Source of the DNA: Bacteroidota bacterium
GTDB taxonomy: Bacteria; Bacteroidota; Bacteroidia; AKYH767-A; CANKSK01
Direction: 5' to 3'
Assembly: GCA_947485425.1 (NCBI GenBank)
Contig: CANKSK010000040.1
Coordinates: 1 to 7,557, forward strand
Length of the DNA stretch: 7,557 nucleotides
The position numbers and the translations under genes were made by a program. This document shows, piece by piece, positions 1 to 5,996 of the stretch (its first letter is position 1; every line of letters begins with the position of its first letter). The notes beneath the pieces are model-generated. The model searched no databases. It saw only the letters and a list, made by a program, of their open reading frames with translations, and was not told the origin of the DNA.

Positions 1-77
1 AATTAAAGGATATTGCTGAAAAACTTCTGAAAAGCGGATATGGAAAATACTTGCTTGATTTAATAGAAACATACTAA
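1..77 (+). CDS. rmlA: 3' end of a probable glucose-1-phosphate thymidylyltransferase (partial)
   Basis: Only the last 24 codons are present, read from base 3 to the TAA at 75-77. They encode a C-terminus containing IAEKLLKSGYGKYLLDLIE. This resembles the end of RmlA/RfbA enzymes, where a helix of the form 'LAxPLxKxGYGxYLxxL' closes the protein. RmlA makes dTDP-glucose from glucose-1-phosphate and dTTP in the cytoplasm, the first step towards dTDP-sugars for surface glycans. The next gene, a sugar-nucleotide SDR, starts 21 nt downstream in the same direction, which fits a sugar-nucleotide operon. The other two frames stop within the first 20 bases. The assignment rests on a short tail recognised from memory, so a related nucleotidyltransferase is possible. 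Confidence 0.65.
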   Translation, partial: LKDIAEKLLKSGYGKYLLDLIETY

Positions 78-98
78 CTATTTATAAAAAAAATAAAT

Positions 99-1055
99 AT
101 GGGCAGTCAAAATGAAAAAGTAAAAATTTTAGTAACTGGAGGCGCCGGATTTATAGGAAGTGCATTGGCAGAAAAACTTTCTGAAAATCCTGATAATTTT
201 ATTGTGATTGCAGACAATTTTTTTACCGGATCCTATGCTAAATTACCTGTTTCAAAATATAACAATATAAAATTCATCAAGGCGGATGTAAATGATTTTA
301 AAGATATTTCAAGTATTTTTTATACCTATACTTTTGATTTTGTTTTTCATTATGCAGCACTTGTTGGTGTAAAAAGGACACTTGCCAATCCGGTAATGGT
401 TTTAAATGACATTACAGGCATCAATAACATCCTAATTTTATCAAAAAATACCGGTGTAAAAAGGGTATACTATTCATCCTCTTCTGAGGTATATGGAGAG
501 CCTGTTGAATATCCACAAAACGAACATACAACACCGCTAAACTCCAGATTGCCCTATGCCATTGTGAAAAATGTAGGGGAAGCTTACCTGAAATCCTATA
601 AGACGGAGTTCGATATGGATTTCTCTATTTTCAGGTTTTTTAACACCTTCGGTCCCAAGCAAAGTGAAGATTTTGTGATATCTAGATTTATAGCAGCAGC
701 CATTCGAAATAAACCCATTTCAATTTATGGAGATGGATCACAAACAAGAACCTTCTGTTTTATTGATGACAACATTGAGGCCTGTTTAAATGCATTTTAC
801 AATGATTACTATGTAAACGATGTGATGAATATTGGCAGCGACAATGAAATCAGCATTTTGGAGGCGGCACAAACCATTATGAAGCTTACCAATTCAAAAT
901 CAGAAATTATATTCTTACCACCGCTGAAAGAAGGCGATATGAGCAGGAGAAAACCCGATATCACCAAAATGAGAAACTTGCTGCAACGAGAACCCATCAG
1001 TCTTGAAAAAGGCATTCTCAAAATCCTCGATCATTATCCAATGCCTGTACTATAA
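99..1055 (+). CDS. NAD-dependent sugar-nucleotide epimerase/dehydratase, UDP-glucuronate decarboxylase-like
   Basis: This is a complete 318-residue extended short-chain dehydrogenase/reductase acting on a nucleotide sugar in the cytoplasm. The N-terminal Rossmann fold has the glycine motif TGGAGFIG (residues 13-20, GxxGxxG) and D39 placed to bind the NAD ribose. SSSSEVYGE (126-134) carries the active-site Ser/Glu, and the catalytic pair is Y153 and K157 (YAIVK). FFNTFGP (180-186) and YGDGSQTRTFCFIDD (210-224) form the substrate side. The SEVYGE and GDGSQTRxFxxxDD patterns are closest to UDP-xylose synthases (UDP-glucuronate decarboxylases), and 318 residues is the usual length for that family. 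A related UDP- or dTDP-sugar 4-epimerase or dehydratase cannot be excluded. ATG at 99 is chosen because it lies 12 codons before the first beta-strand motif. No clear Shine-Dalgarno is present, only an A-rich leader, as is common in this phylum. It probably shares a transcript with the preceding rmlA-like gene and the downstream prenyl synthase. Confidence 0.85.
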   Translation: MGSQNEKVKILVTGGAGFIGSALAEKLSENPDNFIVIADNFFTGSYAKLPVSKYNNIKFIKADVNDFKDISSIFYTYTFDFVFHYAALVGVKRTLANPVMVLNDITGINNILILSKNTGVKRVYYSSSSEVYGEPVEYPQNEHTTPLNSRLPYAIVKNVGEAYLKSYKTEFDMDFSIFRFFNTFGPKQSEDFVISRFIAAAIRNKPISIYGDGSQTRTFCFIDDNIEACLNAFYNDYYVNDVMNIGSDNEISILEAAQTIMKLTNSKSEIIFLPPLKEGDMSRRKPDITKMRNLLQREPISLEKGILKILDHYPMPVL

Positions 1056-1066
1056 GCACTTTTCAA

Positions 1067-2038
1067 ATGCATGATTTTCAATCACTAAAATCCCTTATTG
1101 AAGCGGAAATAAACGCGCTCCAACTGGAGGGAAACCCTAAGGAATTATATGAGCCGATTCGTTATTCCCTATCCCTGAATGCAAAGCGAGTAAGGCCTAT
1201 TTTAACCCTGGCAGCTGCGGAACTTTTTGGGGGCACCCTCAGCAAAGCCACCAAGCCGGCCTTGGGGATGGAGGTATTTCACAACTTTACCTTGTTGCAT
1301 GACGACATCATGGACAACGCTCCGATTCGGCGATCAAACCCTACTGTTCATGCGCGTTGGGGTACCAACATAGCAATCCTTTCAGGCGATGCCATGTTTG
1401 TAAAGGCCTGTCAACTGATTTCTGAAGCCGAAAGCTTTTGTTTGAAAGCCGTTTTAGACCTCTTTTATGCTACGGCACTGGAAGTTTGTGAAGGGCAGCA
1501 GTTAGATATGAATTTCGAAAAAATTTCGAGCATCGGCATTCCTGATTATATAGAAATGATCCGTTTAAAAACCGCTGTTTTGCTAGCGGCATGTCTTAAA
1601 GCCGGCGCACTGATGTCTGCCGCTTCAAAAAATGATGCAGATGAAATATATGCCTTTGGCGAAAATATGGGTCTGGCATTTCAATTGAGAGATGATTTAC
1701 TGGATGTATATGGTGAAAGTAAATTTGGAAAACGAGTAGGTGGGGATATCTTATCAAACAAAAAAACCTTTATGCTTTTAAAAGCAATGGAGGTGGCAGA
1801 TAAAAGCCAAAAAGAAAAACTAGATTTTTGGATGTCTCCTGTGCCGCATCAAGAAGAGGATAAAATTCAGGCCGTCACTGAAATTTTTAATACTTTAAAC
1901 ATCAAGGGCTTTACTGAAAATGAAATTGATTTTTACTACCAAAAGGGACTTAAAAACCTTCACAACATCAGTGTAGGAATTGAAAGAAAAGGGGTGCTTC
2001 TGAATTTCACAGAAAGCTTGCTTCAGCGGGAGATCTAA
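1067..2038 (+). CDS. Polyprenyl (probably farnesyl/geranylgeranyl) diphosphate synthase
   Basis: This is a complete 323-residue trans-isoprenyl diphosphate synthase, which condenses IPP with allylic diphosphates in the cytoplasm. The family landmarks appear in order: KRVRP (40-44) and H72 for IPP binding, the first Asp-rich motif DDIMD (79-83) followed by R88-R89, GQQLD (143-147), K168-T169, FQLRDDLLD with the second Asp-rich motif (209-213), and GGDI...NKKT (225-234). The fifth residue before the first Asp motif is F74. A bulky residue there usually limits chain length to about C15-C20, whereas long-chain synthases tend to have Ala. The first motif has no two-residue insertion, unlike bacterial FPP synthases of the IspA type, so a GGPP synthase-like product is the best inference. 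The gene starts 11 nt after the SDR gene and probably lies in the same operon. Its stop is followed within 15 nt by a strong hairpin terminator. GGPP could feed carotenoids or other isoprenoids, but no pathway partner is visible here. Confidence 0.9.
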   Translation: MHDFQSLKSLIEAEINALQLEGNPKELYEPIRYSLSLNAKRVRPILTLAAAELFGGTLSKATKPALGMEVFHNFTLLHDDIMDNAPIRRSNPTVHARWGTNIAILSGDAMFVKACQLISEAESFCLKAVLDLFYATALEVCEGQQLDMNFEKISSIGIPDYIEMIRLKTAVLLAACLKAGALMSAASKNDADEIYAFGENMGLAFQLRDDLLDVYGESKFGKRVGGDILSNKKTFMLLKAMEVADKSQKEKLDFWMSPVPHQEEDKIQAVTEIFNTLNIKGFTENEIDFYYQKGLKNLHNISVGIERKGVLLNFTESLLQREI

Positions 2039-2052
2039 GAGACCTTTCTTCA

Positions 2053-2094
2053 AAAAAAAAGAGGATACTTCGAAAGAAACATCCTCTTTTTTTT
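2053..2094. terminator. Bidirectional intrinsic terminator between convergent genes
   Basis: A perfect 14-bp inverted repeat, A8-GAGGAT (2053-2066) against ATCCTC-T8 (2081-2094), encloses a 14-nt loop. The T8 arm gives a U-tract for plus-strand transcripts ending the prenyl synthase unit. The A8 arm becomes a U-tract on the minus strand, for transcripts of the Spy-like gene that ends at 2110. Both stop codons lie close by (2038 and 2110), which supports a two-way role. Confidence 0.88.
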
Positions 2095-2109
2095 AAAAAA
2101 ATTCAGAAA

Positions 2110-2538
2110 TTATTTAGTTTCCTTTTTAGATTCTGCTTTTTTTCCAGCTTTTTTGGTGCGTTTTGCTTCCCATGCTTTTTTCTCTGCAGCTGCTTGCTCA
2201 GGAGTCAAAACTTTCAAGTAAGCATCTTGTGCTTTTTTGCGAATTTCCTTGTTTGCTTTTGCTTTGTCAGCTTTGTTCGCATAGGTTTTTGCATCAGAAG
2301 CATCAAATTCTTTACTTTCTGTCAAATAAATTTCTTTGATTTGAGCAGCTTGAGCATCAGTAAGCTTCAATTCTGCTTTCATTTTATCAACTTTTCTCTG
2401 AGCTCTTTCTTCAGGAGTTGATGTTTTTTTAGCTGTACCTTCTGTTTTTTTAGCCGCTGGCTTTTGTGCCGGAGCATTTTGTGCAATCACTGCTGCACTT
2501 AAAACGACCGCAATGGCCATTAAAATAATTTTTTTCAT
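2110..2538 (-). CDS. Secreted lysine-rich Spy/CpxP-like protein with two LTxxQ motifs
   Basis: This 142-residue protein has a clear Sec signal peptide (MKKIILMAIAVVLSAAVIA, predicted cleavage after A19). The mature part is Ala/Lys-rich, very basic and probably helical. It has LTDAQ at 59-63 and LTPEQ at 111-115, each followed by a charged helix. Paired LTxxQ motifs are the mark of the Spy/CpxP group of periplasmic proteins, which in Proteobacteria act as chaperones or envelope-stress sensors. Many Bacteroidota encode small proteins of this look with unknown roles, so a periplasmic chaperone or stress function is inference. The Lys-rich linker (25-40) and tail (126-142) are low-complexity and might bind polyanions. 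The gene has its own promoter at 2581-2610 and a roughly 35-nt leader without a Shine-Dalgarno. It lies 97 nt downstream of the propeller gene on the same strand and ends at the shared terminator. Confidence 0.85.
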   Translation of the reverse strand: MKKIILMAIAVVLSAAVIAQNAPAQKPAAKKTEGTAKKTSTPEERAQRKVDKMKAELKLTDAQAAQIKEIYLTESKEFDASDAKTYANKADKAKANKEIRKKAQDAYLKVLTPEQAAAEKKAWEAKRTKKAGKKAESKKETK

Positions 2539-2580
2539 TTTAAATTTTTTTGGTTCTTAATTAAACATGTATTCGTAGCC

Positions 2581-2610
2581 CAAAAGTAAAAATTTAAAAT
2601 CAGATAGCAA
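2581..2610 (-). promoter_or_regulatory. Bacteroidota-type promoter of the Spy-like gene
   Basis: On the minus strand, TTG (2610-2608) is followed by a 19-nt spacer and then TACTTTTG (2588-2581), an exact match to the TAnnTTTG -7 element. The -33 match and spacing fit the known TTG/TTTG-N17-23-TAnnTTTG consensus. Transcription should begin near 2575, leaving an A-rich leader of about 35 nt before the ATG at 2538. The site lies just outside the 3' end of the upstream propeller gene, so the Spy-like gene can be expressed independently of it. Confidence 0.75.
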
Positions 2611-2635
2611 GGTTCAAGAAAAATTATTTTGGTTT

Positions 2636-3991
2636 TTATTTTTCAAGATTTTCAGCATTTCTGTCGCCCAATTCAGCAACTTCGTTGGTGGTAAAAGGGA
2701 AGAACAATTCATACACATCCAAGTTTCCGGCACCACCTTTGCGGGCAGAAGAATAAAAGCCATGGTTTCCGCTTTCATCAAGGCTAAAGAAAATCTCATC
2801 AGCGGTGGTATTCAAAGGATAACCCATGTTTTCAGGTTTTTTCCAACCCAAAAGATCTTTAGAAACTTTAAAGATATCGTATCCGCCAATGCAATCTTCT
2901 CTTTTAGATGAGAAATAAAGGGTTCTGCCTCCATCATGGTAAAAAGGATAATCTTCATTATAGGCGGTATTGATGGTGCTACCCAAATTAATGGCAGCTC
3001 CCCATTCACCAGAAGCATCTTTTTCTGATTTATAGAGGTCCATTCCGCCAAAACCACCTTTTCTATTGCTGGAGAAATAAATGGTATTGCCATCTTCAGA
3101 AAAGTTTGCTGCATTTTCATCGGATTTGGTGTTGATATTGGCATTCATCTTAACGGGTTCTGACCAAAGTTTTTTGGTTAATTCAGAGAAGTAAATATCG
3201 CCTTCTCTTGAAATCAGCATGCTTGCACCATCAGAAGAAATAGAAAGGATGCGATCTGCAAACACTGAATTTAATCTAGCAGGACCTTTTTTTGCTTTTA
3301 CAGATGCATTTTTAACACCTGCAGCATTGGGAGTCAAGGTATAAATATCATCGGCATAAGAACCATCTTCATCCATCCATCCCCCACTGTTGCCTTTTCT
3401 TTTAGAAGAAAAATAGAGGGTATTGTTCAGTTTATCCATGTTCGCAGAGCAATCATCATACGCAGAATTTAAATCTTTGAAGTTTTTAAACTCAACAGGG
3501 ATATTCTTTTTAATCAATTCTGCTGCTGAATTACACATGCCCATTCTAAGCATCACATCACCTCTTAATTCCCTGCCATTTTTATTGGTTTTGATAAAAT
3601 TCATGAATACTTCAAAAGTTTGGTAGGCCTCATCAAATCTCTCTTCCAATTGATAAACGGTACCCAAATAATACAAGGCTTCAGGAAGGGTATCTTTAGA
3701 CAAACAAGCTCTTTTTAAATGATTGATGGCATCGGTATTGGAATTGGGAATATTAAAGTAACATAAACCAGCTTTGTAGTTGGCATTCACATCAAATTGA
3801 TCCAATTTAAGCAACTTTATATAAAAATTAAGGGCCATTTTATATTTTGCGTTTCCAAAATTTTCTTCTGCCTTGGCAAGGAGATTGGATTTATATACCA
3901 TTGAAACGGGTTTTGTATAGGCTGAAGAGGTAGTATTTGCCATCAAGGTGATGAACAAAATCAAGAGGAATATTTTTGTAAACGTTTTCAT
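2636..3991 (-). CDS. Secreted TPR plus PD40 beta-propeller protein lacking an OmpA domain
   Basis: This 451-residue exported protein begins with a Sec signal peptide (MKTFTKIFLLILF...TTSSA, cleavage after about A24, no lipobox Cys). Residues 36-135 form two to three TPR-like helical pairs, for example 'NAKYKMALNFYIKLLKLD' and 'EALYYLGTVYQLEERFDEAYQTF'. From about 180 to 430 there are PD40/WD40-like blades with the repeated pattern 'xLYFSSxRxGGxGGxDIYxx' at 192-219, 304-322, 358-377 and 411-429, plus a diverged one at 247-269. Bacteroidota proteins with this TPR-propeller order often continue into an OmpA peptidoglycan-binding domain, as in type IX secretion PorE-like proteins. This one ends at about the last blade, so no such anchor is present. 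A role as an envelope scaffold or binding protein is inference. An in-frame extension to 4102 is open, but its start would lie upstream of the predicted transcription start and would bury the signal peptide, so the ATG at 3991 is used. Four LYFSS-type blades are clear; the fifth is diverged. Confidence 0.85.
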   Translation of the reverse strand: MKTFTKIFLLILFITLMANTTSSAYTKPVSMVYKSNLLAKAEENFGNAKYKMALNFYIKLLKLDQFDVNANYKAGLCYFNIPNSNTDAINHLKRACLSKDTLPEALYYLGTVYQLEERFDEAYQTFEVFMNFIKTNKNGRELRGDVMLRMGMCNSAAELIKKNIPVEFKNFKDLNSAYDDCSANMDKLNNTLYFSSKRKGNSGGWMDEDGSYADDIYTLTPNAAGVKNASVKAKKGPARLNSVFADRILSISSDGASMLISREGDIYFSELTKKLWSEPVKMNANINTKSDENAANFSEDGNTIYFSSNRKGGFGGMDLYKSEKDASGEWGAAINLGSTINTAYNEDYPFYHDGGRTLYFSSKREDCIGGYDIFKVSKDLLGWKKPENMGYPLNTTADEIFFSLDESGNHGFYSSARKGGAGNLDVYELFFPFTTNEVAELGDRNAENLEK

Positions 3992-4082
3992 TTTCAGGCG
4001 ATTTAAAGATTGAAAGGTATTGTATTTTCGTAAGTTTGATAGGTTTGTTTGTATGTCTGTTTTTGTGTTCATATTGATAGGA

Positions 4083-4114
4083 CAAACATATAGAGTATTC
4101 ATGAAGTGGGCATA
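4083..4114 (-). promoter_or_regulatory. Probable promoter of the TPR/PD40 propeller gene
   Basis: On the minus strand, TATGTTTG (4090-4083) matches the Bacteroidota -7 element TAnnTTTG exactly. TATG at 4114-4111, one mismatch from TTTG, lies 20 nt upstream as a weak -33. Initiation would fall near 4077, giving a leader of about 85 nt before the ATG at 3991. An 85-nt leader could hold regulatory structure, but I see no convincing hairpin in it. Confidence 0.55.
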
Positions 4115-4255
4115 CCATAATAGAAGCCGATTTTACCGATGTAAGATTTTTGTACAATTCGTTTCCCTTAAAGCCCATTCAAAAAGCCCAATGCAATCCT
4201 GTTTTTTTCATTCACCCATATTTTATCCATCAACAAGCTGAAAAAGGGAGTGTTT

Positions 4256-4263
4256 TACCTTTG
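4256..4263 (+). promoter_or_regulatory. Probable -7 element of the TauE-EamA-tilS unit
   Basis: TACCTTTG is an exact TAnnTTTG match, 36 nt before the ATG at 4299. Initiation near 4270 would give a leader of about 30 nt. No TTG or TTTG occurs at the expected 17-23 nt upstream, so the -33 is missing or an activator may be needed. A second exact match, TATTTTTG at 4302-4309, overlaps the first codons and could only serve a shorter start at 4317. Confidence 0.5.
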
Positions 4264-4298
4264 TCTGGGAGGATAATAGCCTGCGGTATTGGTATAAA

Positions 4299-5069
4299 AT
4301 GTATTTTTGCGAGCGGATGGATGGATTAACAGCAATAACAATTATCTGCACCGGGTTTTGCGCCGGATTTATCAATATTGTTTCCGGGGGCGGCTCCTTA
4401 TTAACGCTACCGGTGCTCATATTTACTGGGCTTCCACCCCTTGTTGCCAATGCAAGTAACCGTATTGCCGTTATTTTTGAAAGCATATCAGGGGCAGCAG
4501 GATTTAAATCCAAAGGAATATCTGCATACCCCTATAGTTTATGGCTAGGCATCGTTTCTTTGTTTGGGGCCATTTTGGGTGCCATCCTGGCAAGTTTTAT
4601 CAATGACGCCATTTTCAACAAAATATTTGCACTGCTGATGCTACCCATTGTGGGGATGACTGTTTTCGGACCTTCTTTCAAAAACCCTGAAGAAGAGCAA
4701 TTGGGTTTAACGCGTAAGATTCTTGCTTTTATCGTATTTTTCTTCATTGGTATCTATGGTGGATTTATCCAAGCGGGAGCCGGCCTGCTCATCATTTCAG
4801 CATTGAGCATGATAAACGGATTCAGCTTATTGAAATCAAATAGTGCCAAAACACTCATTGTGATGATTTATTCCTTGGCGGCATTATTTGTTTTTATTTA
4901 TGAAGGAAAGGTTAACTGGACCTATGGCCTCACCCTTGGCATAGGGAATGCCTGTGGAGCATGGGTTTCCAGCAGATTATCCGTAAAACTAGGAGAAAAG
5001 TGGATCAAAGGTTTTATGTTGGTTTCTGTAGTTCTTCTATCCCTCAAATTGTGGTTTCACCACACCTAA
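4299..5069 (+). CDS. TauE/SafE-family (DUF81) membrane permease
   Basis: This 256-residue, very hydrophobic protein has about eight predicted membrane segments. It contains the two internally related halves typical of TauE/SafE: GFCAGFINIVSGGGSLLTLPVL ending in NASNR (19-55), and GIYGGFIQAGAGLLIISAL ending in NSAKT (151-185). Each half starts with a Gly-rich re-entrant-like stretch and ends with a conserved Asn/Ser segment before the next helix. The family sits in the inner membrane, and members have been linked to export or uptake of sulfite, sulfoacetate and other sulfur or organic anions. The substrate here cannot be told from sequence. Two starts are possible, ATG 4299 and ATG 4317 (M7). 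The shorter one removes a polar MYFCER leader and gives a more usual N-terminus. No Shine-Dalgarno favours either; a GGGAGG at 4267-4272 is too far upstream. It appears to be the first gene of a unit continuing into the EamA transporter 37 nt on. Confidence 0.88.
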   Translation: MYFCERMDGLTAITIICTGFCAGFINIVSGGGSLLTLPVLIFTGLPPLVANASNRIAVIFESISGAAGFKSKGISAYPYSLWLGIVSLFGAILGAILASFINDAIFNKIFALLMLPIVGMTVFGPSFKNPEEEQLGLTRKILAFIVFFFIGIYGGFIQAGAGLLIISALSMINGFSLLKSNSAKTLIVMIYSLAALFVFIYEGKVNWTYGLTLGIGNACGAWVSSRLSVKLGEKWIKGFMLVSVVLLSLKLWFHHT

Positions 5070-5106
5070 AATCCAACCGTAAACGCTTAAATGCCCCATT
5101 CATCCT

Positions 5107-5991
5107 ATGAAAACGCCTTCTAAATACCTGCCCTATTTTATCATTGTAGCCTTAGCCATTATTTGGGGCAGCTCTTTTATTTTGATGAAAAGAGGTATGC
5201 TTTGTTATTCCTCGGGACAAGTAGCCGCCATGCGGATTTTTATTGCCTTTCTGTGCCTGTTGCCATTTACTTGGTCTAAAATCAAAACGCTTCAAAAGAA
5301 AGACTGGAAATATTTAATTGCTTCGGGATTTTTGGGCAATGGAATCCCGGCCTTTTTGTTTACCTATGCCGAAACAGGCATCAGCAGTTCATTGGCAGGG
5401 ATTTTAAATTCACTGACACCTTTGTTTACCTTGGTAGTAGGCTATTTTCTATTTAAAAGCAAAGTAAGGGCTATCAATATTTTAGGGGTACTCATTGGTT
5501 TCGGCGGCACTGCATGGCTTTTACTGGATTCTCCCGGCAGCCAACAGCAAGTTCAATTATCCTATGCCCTGCTTGTGATTCTTGCCACCGTTTGTTATGC
5601 CTTTAGTGTGAATATCATCAAAACCTATTTACACCACCTGGATTCCATCCTGATTTCAGGTGGCGCACTCCTGGTGGTAGGCCCTCTTTGTGGACTGTAT
5701 CTATGTTTTACCGATATCCTCAGCCGCAGCGCGACAAATCCCATGGCCTTGACTTCCTTTATGTATATTTTTGTTTTAGGGTTCATGGGAACGGCGGTTT
5801 CATTGTTGTACTTCAATAAACTCATTAAAATGAGTAGTGCACTCTTTGCCTCATCAACAACCTATTTCATTCCTATAGTAGCCTTATTTTGGGGCATGGC
5901 AGACCATGAAAGCATGGGATACCAGCAAGTTGTGGCCATGGGCATTATCCTTTCAGGAATGTATTTAATCAACAAGAAAACAGGAGGATAA
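5107..5991 (+). CDS. EamA/DMT-family inner-membrane transporter
   Basis: This 294-residue protein has ten predicted transmembrane helices in two EamA repeats, the standard length and layout of drug/metabolite transporters. The first helix carries the family signature WGSSF (20-24). The first repeat ends with 'SSLAGILNSLTPLFTLVVGYFLFKSKV...ILGVLIGFGG' (93-134). The second ends with 'SSALFASSTTYFIPIVALFWGMADHE...GIILSGMYLI', in which the helix-loop-helix PxxA pattern recurs. DMT proteins export or import small metabolites such as amino acids, purines or nucleotide sugars, and the substrate is not predictable here. The ATG at 5107 follows an AT-rich 37-nt gap with no recognisable promoter or Shine-Dalgarno, so expression probably comes from upstream. 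Its last codons contain the Shine-Dalgarno of tilS, which begins 5 nt after the stop and suggests translational coupling. Confidence 0.92.
   Translation: MKTPSKYLPYFIIVALAIIWGSSFILMKRGMLCYSSGQVAAMRIFIAFLCLLPFTWSKIKTLQKKDWKYLIASGFLGNGIPAFLFTYAETGISSSLAGILNSLTPLFTLVVGYFLFKSKVRAINILGVLIGFGGTAWLLLDSPGSQQQVQLSYALLVILATVCYAFSVNIIKTYLHHLDSILISGGALLVVGPLCGLYLCFTDILSRSATNPMALTSFMYIFVLGFMGTAVSLLYFNKLIKMSSALFASSTTYFIPIVALFWGMADHESMGYQQVVAMGIILSGMYLINKKTGG
5982..5987 (+). promoter_or_regulatory. Strong Shine-Dalgarno for tilS
   Basis: AGGAGG ends 9 nt before the tilS ATG at 5997 and lies inside the last codons of the EamA gene. Strong Shine-Dalgarno motifs are uncommon in Bacteroidota and none of the other genes here has one, so this site supports the 5997 start. 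It may help reinitiation by ribosomes finishing the EamA gene. Confidence 0.65.
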
Positions 5992-5996
5992 TTTGC

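Larger units (their letters stand above)
3992..4298. other. Divergent intergenic promoter region
   Basis: About 307 bases separate the starts of the minus-strand propeller gene and the plus-strand TauE-like gene. No frame here has protein-like content, and I see no tRNA, riboswitch or strong hairpin. The recognisable content is two exact TAnnTTTG -7 elements facing outward (4090-4083 minus, 4256-4263 plus), about 165 nt apart. The stretch between them is AT-rich and has no repeat I can recognise as an operator. Confidence 0.6.

Noticed and set aside
2812..3144. Second minus-strand frame inside the propeller gene, rich in Ile, Met and Lys
   Set aside because: It overlaps the PD40-coding region in a shifted frame, and its composition is what repeated blade codons give out of frame.
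4267..4272. GGGAGG as a Shine-Dalgarno for the TauE-like gene
   Set aside because: It is 26 nt before the nearest ATG and no usable start codon lies 5-10 nt downstream.
4223..4513. Minus-strand open frame across the divergent region and the TauE-like gene start
   Set aside because: It lies antisense to a well-supported membrane protein, has no recognisable domain or signal, and no promoter points into it.
5050..5064. Short hairpin TGTGG/CCACA over the TauE-like stop region as a possible terminator
   Set aside because: The stem is only 5 bp and is followed by ACCTAAAATCC with no T-tract. It also falls in codons for Trp-Phe-His-His, so it is probably coincidental.
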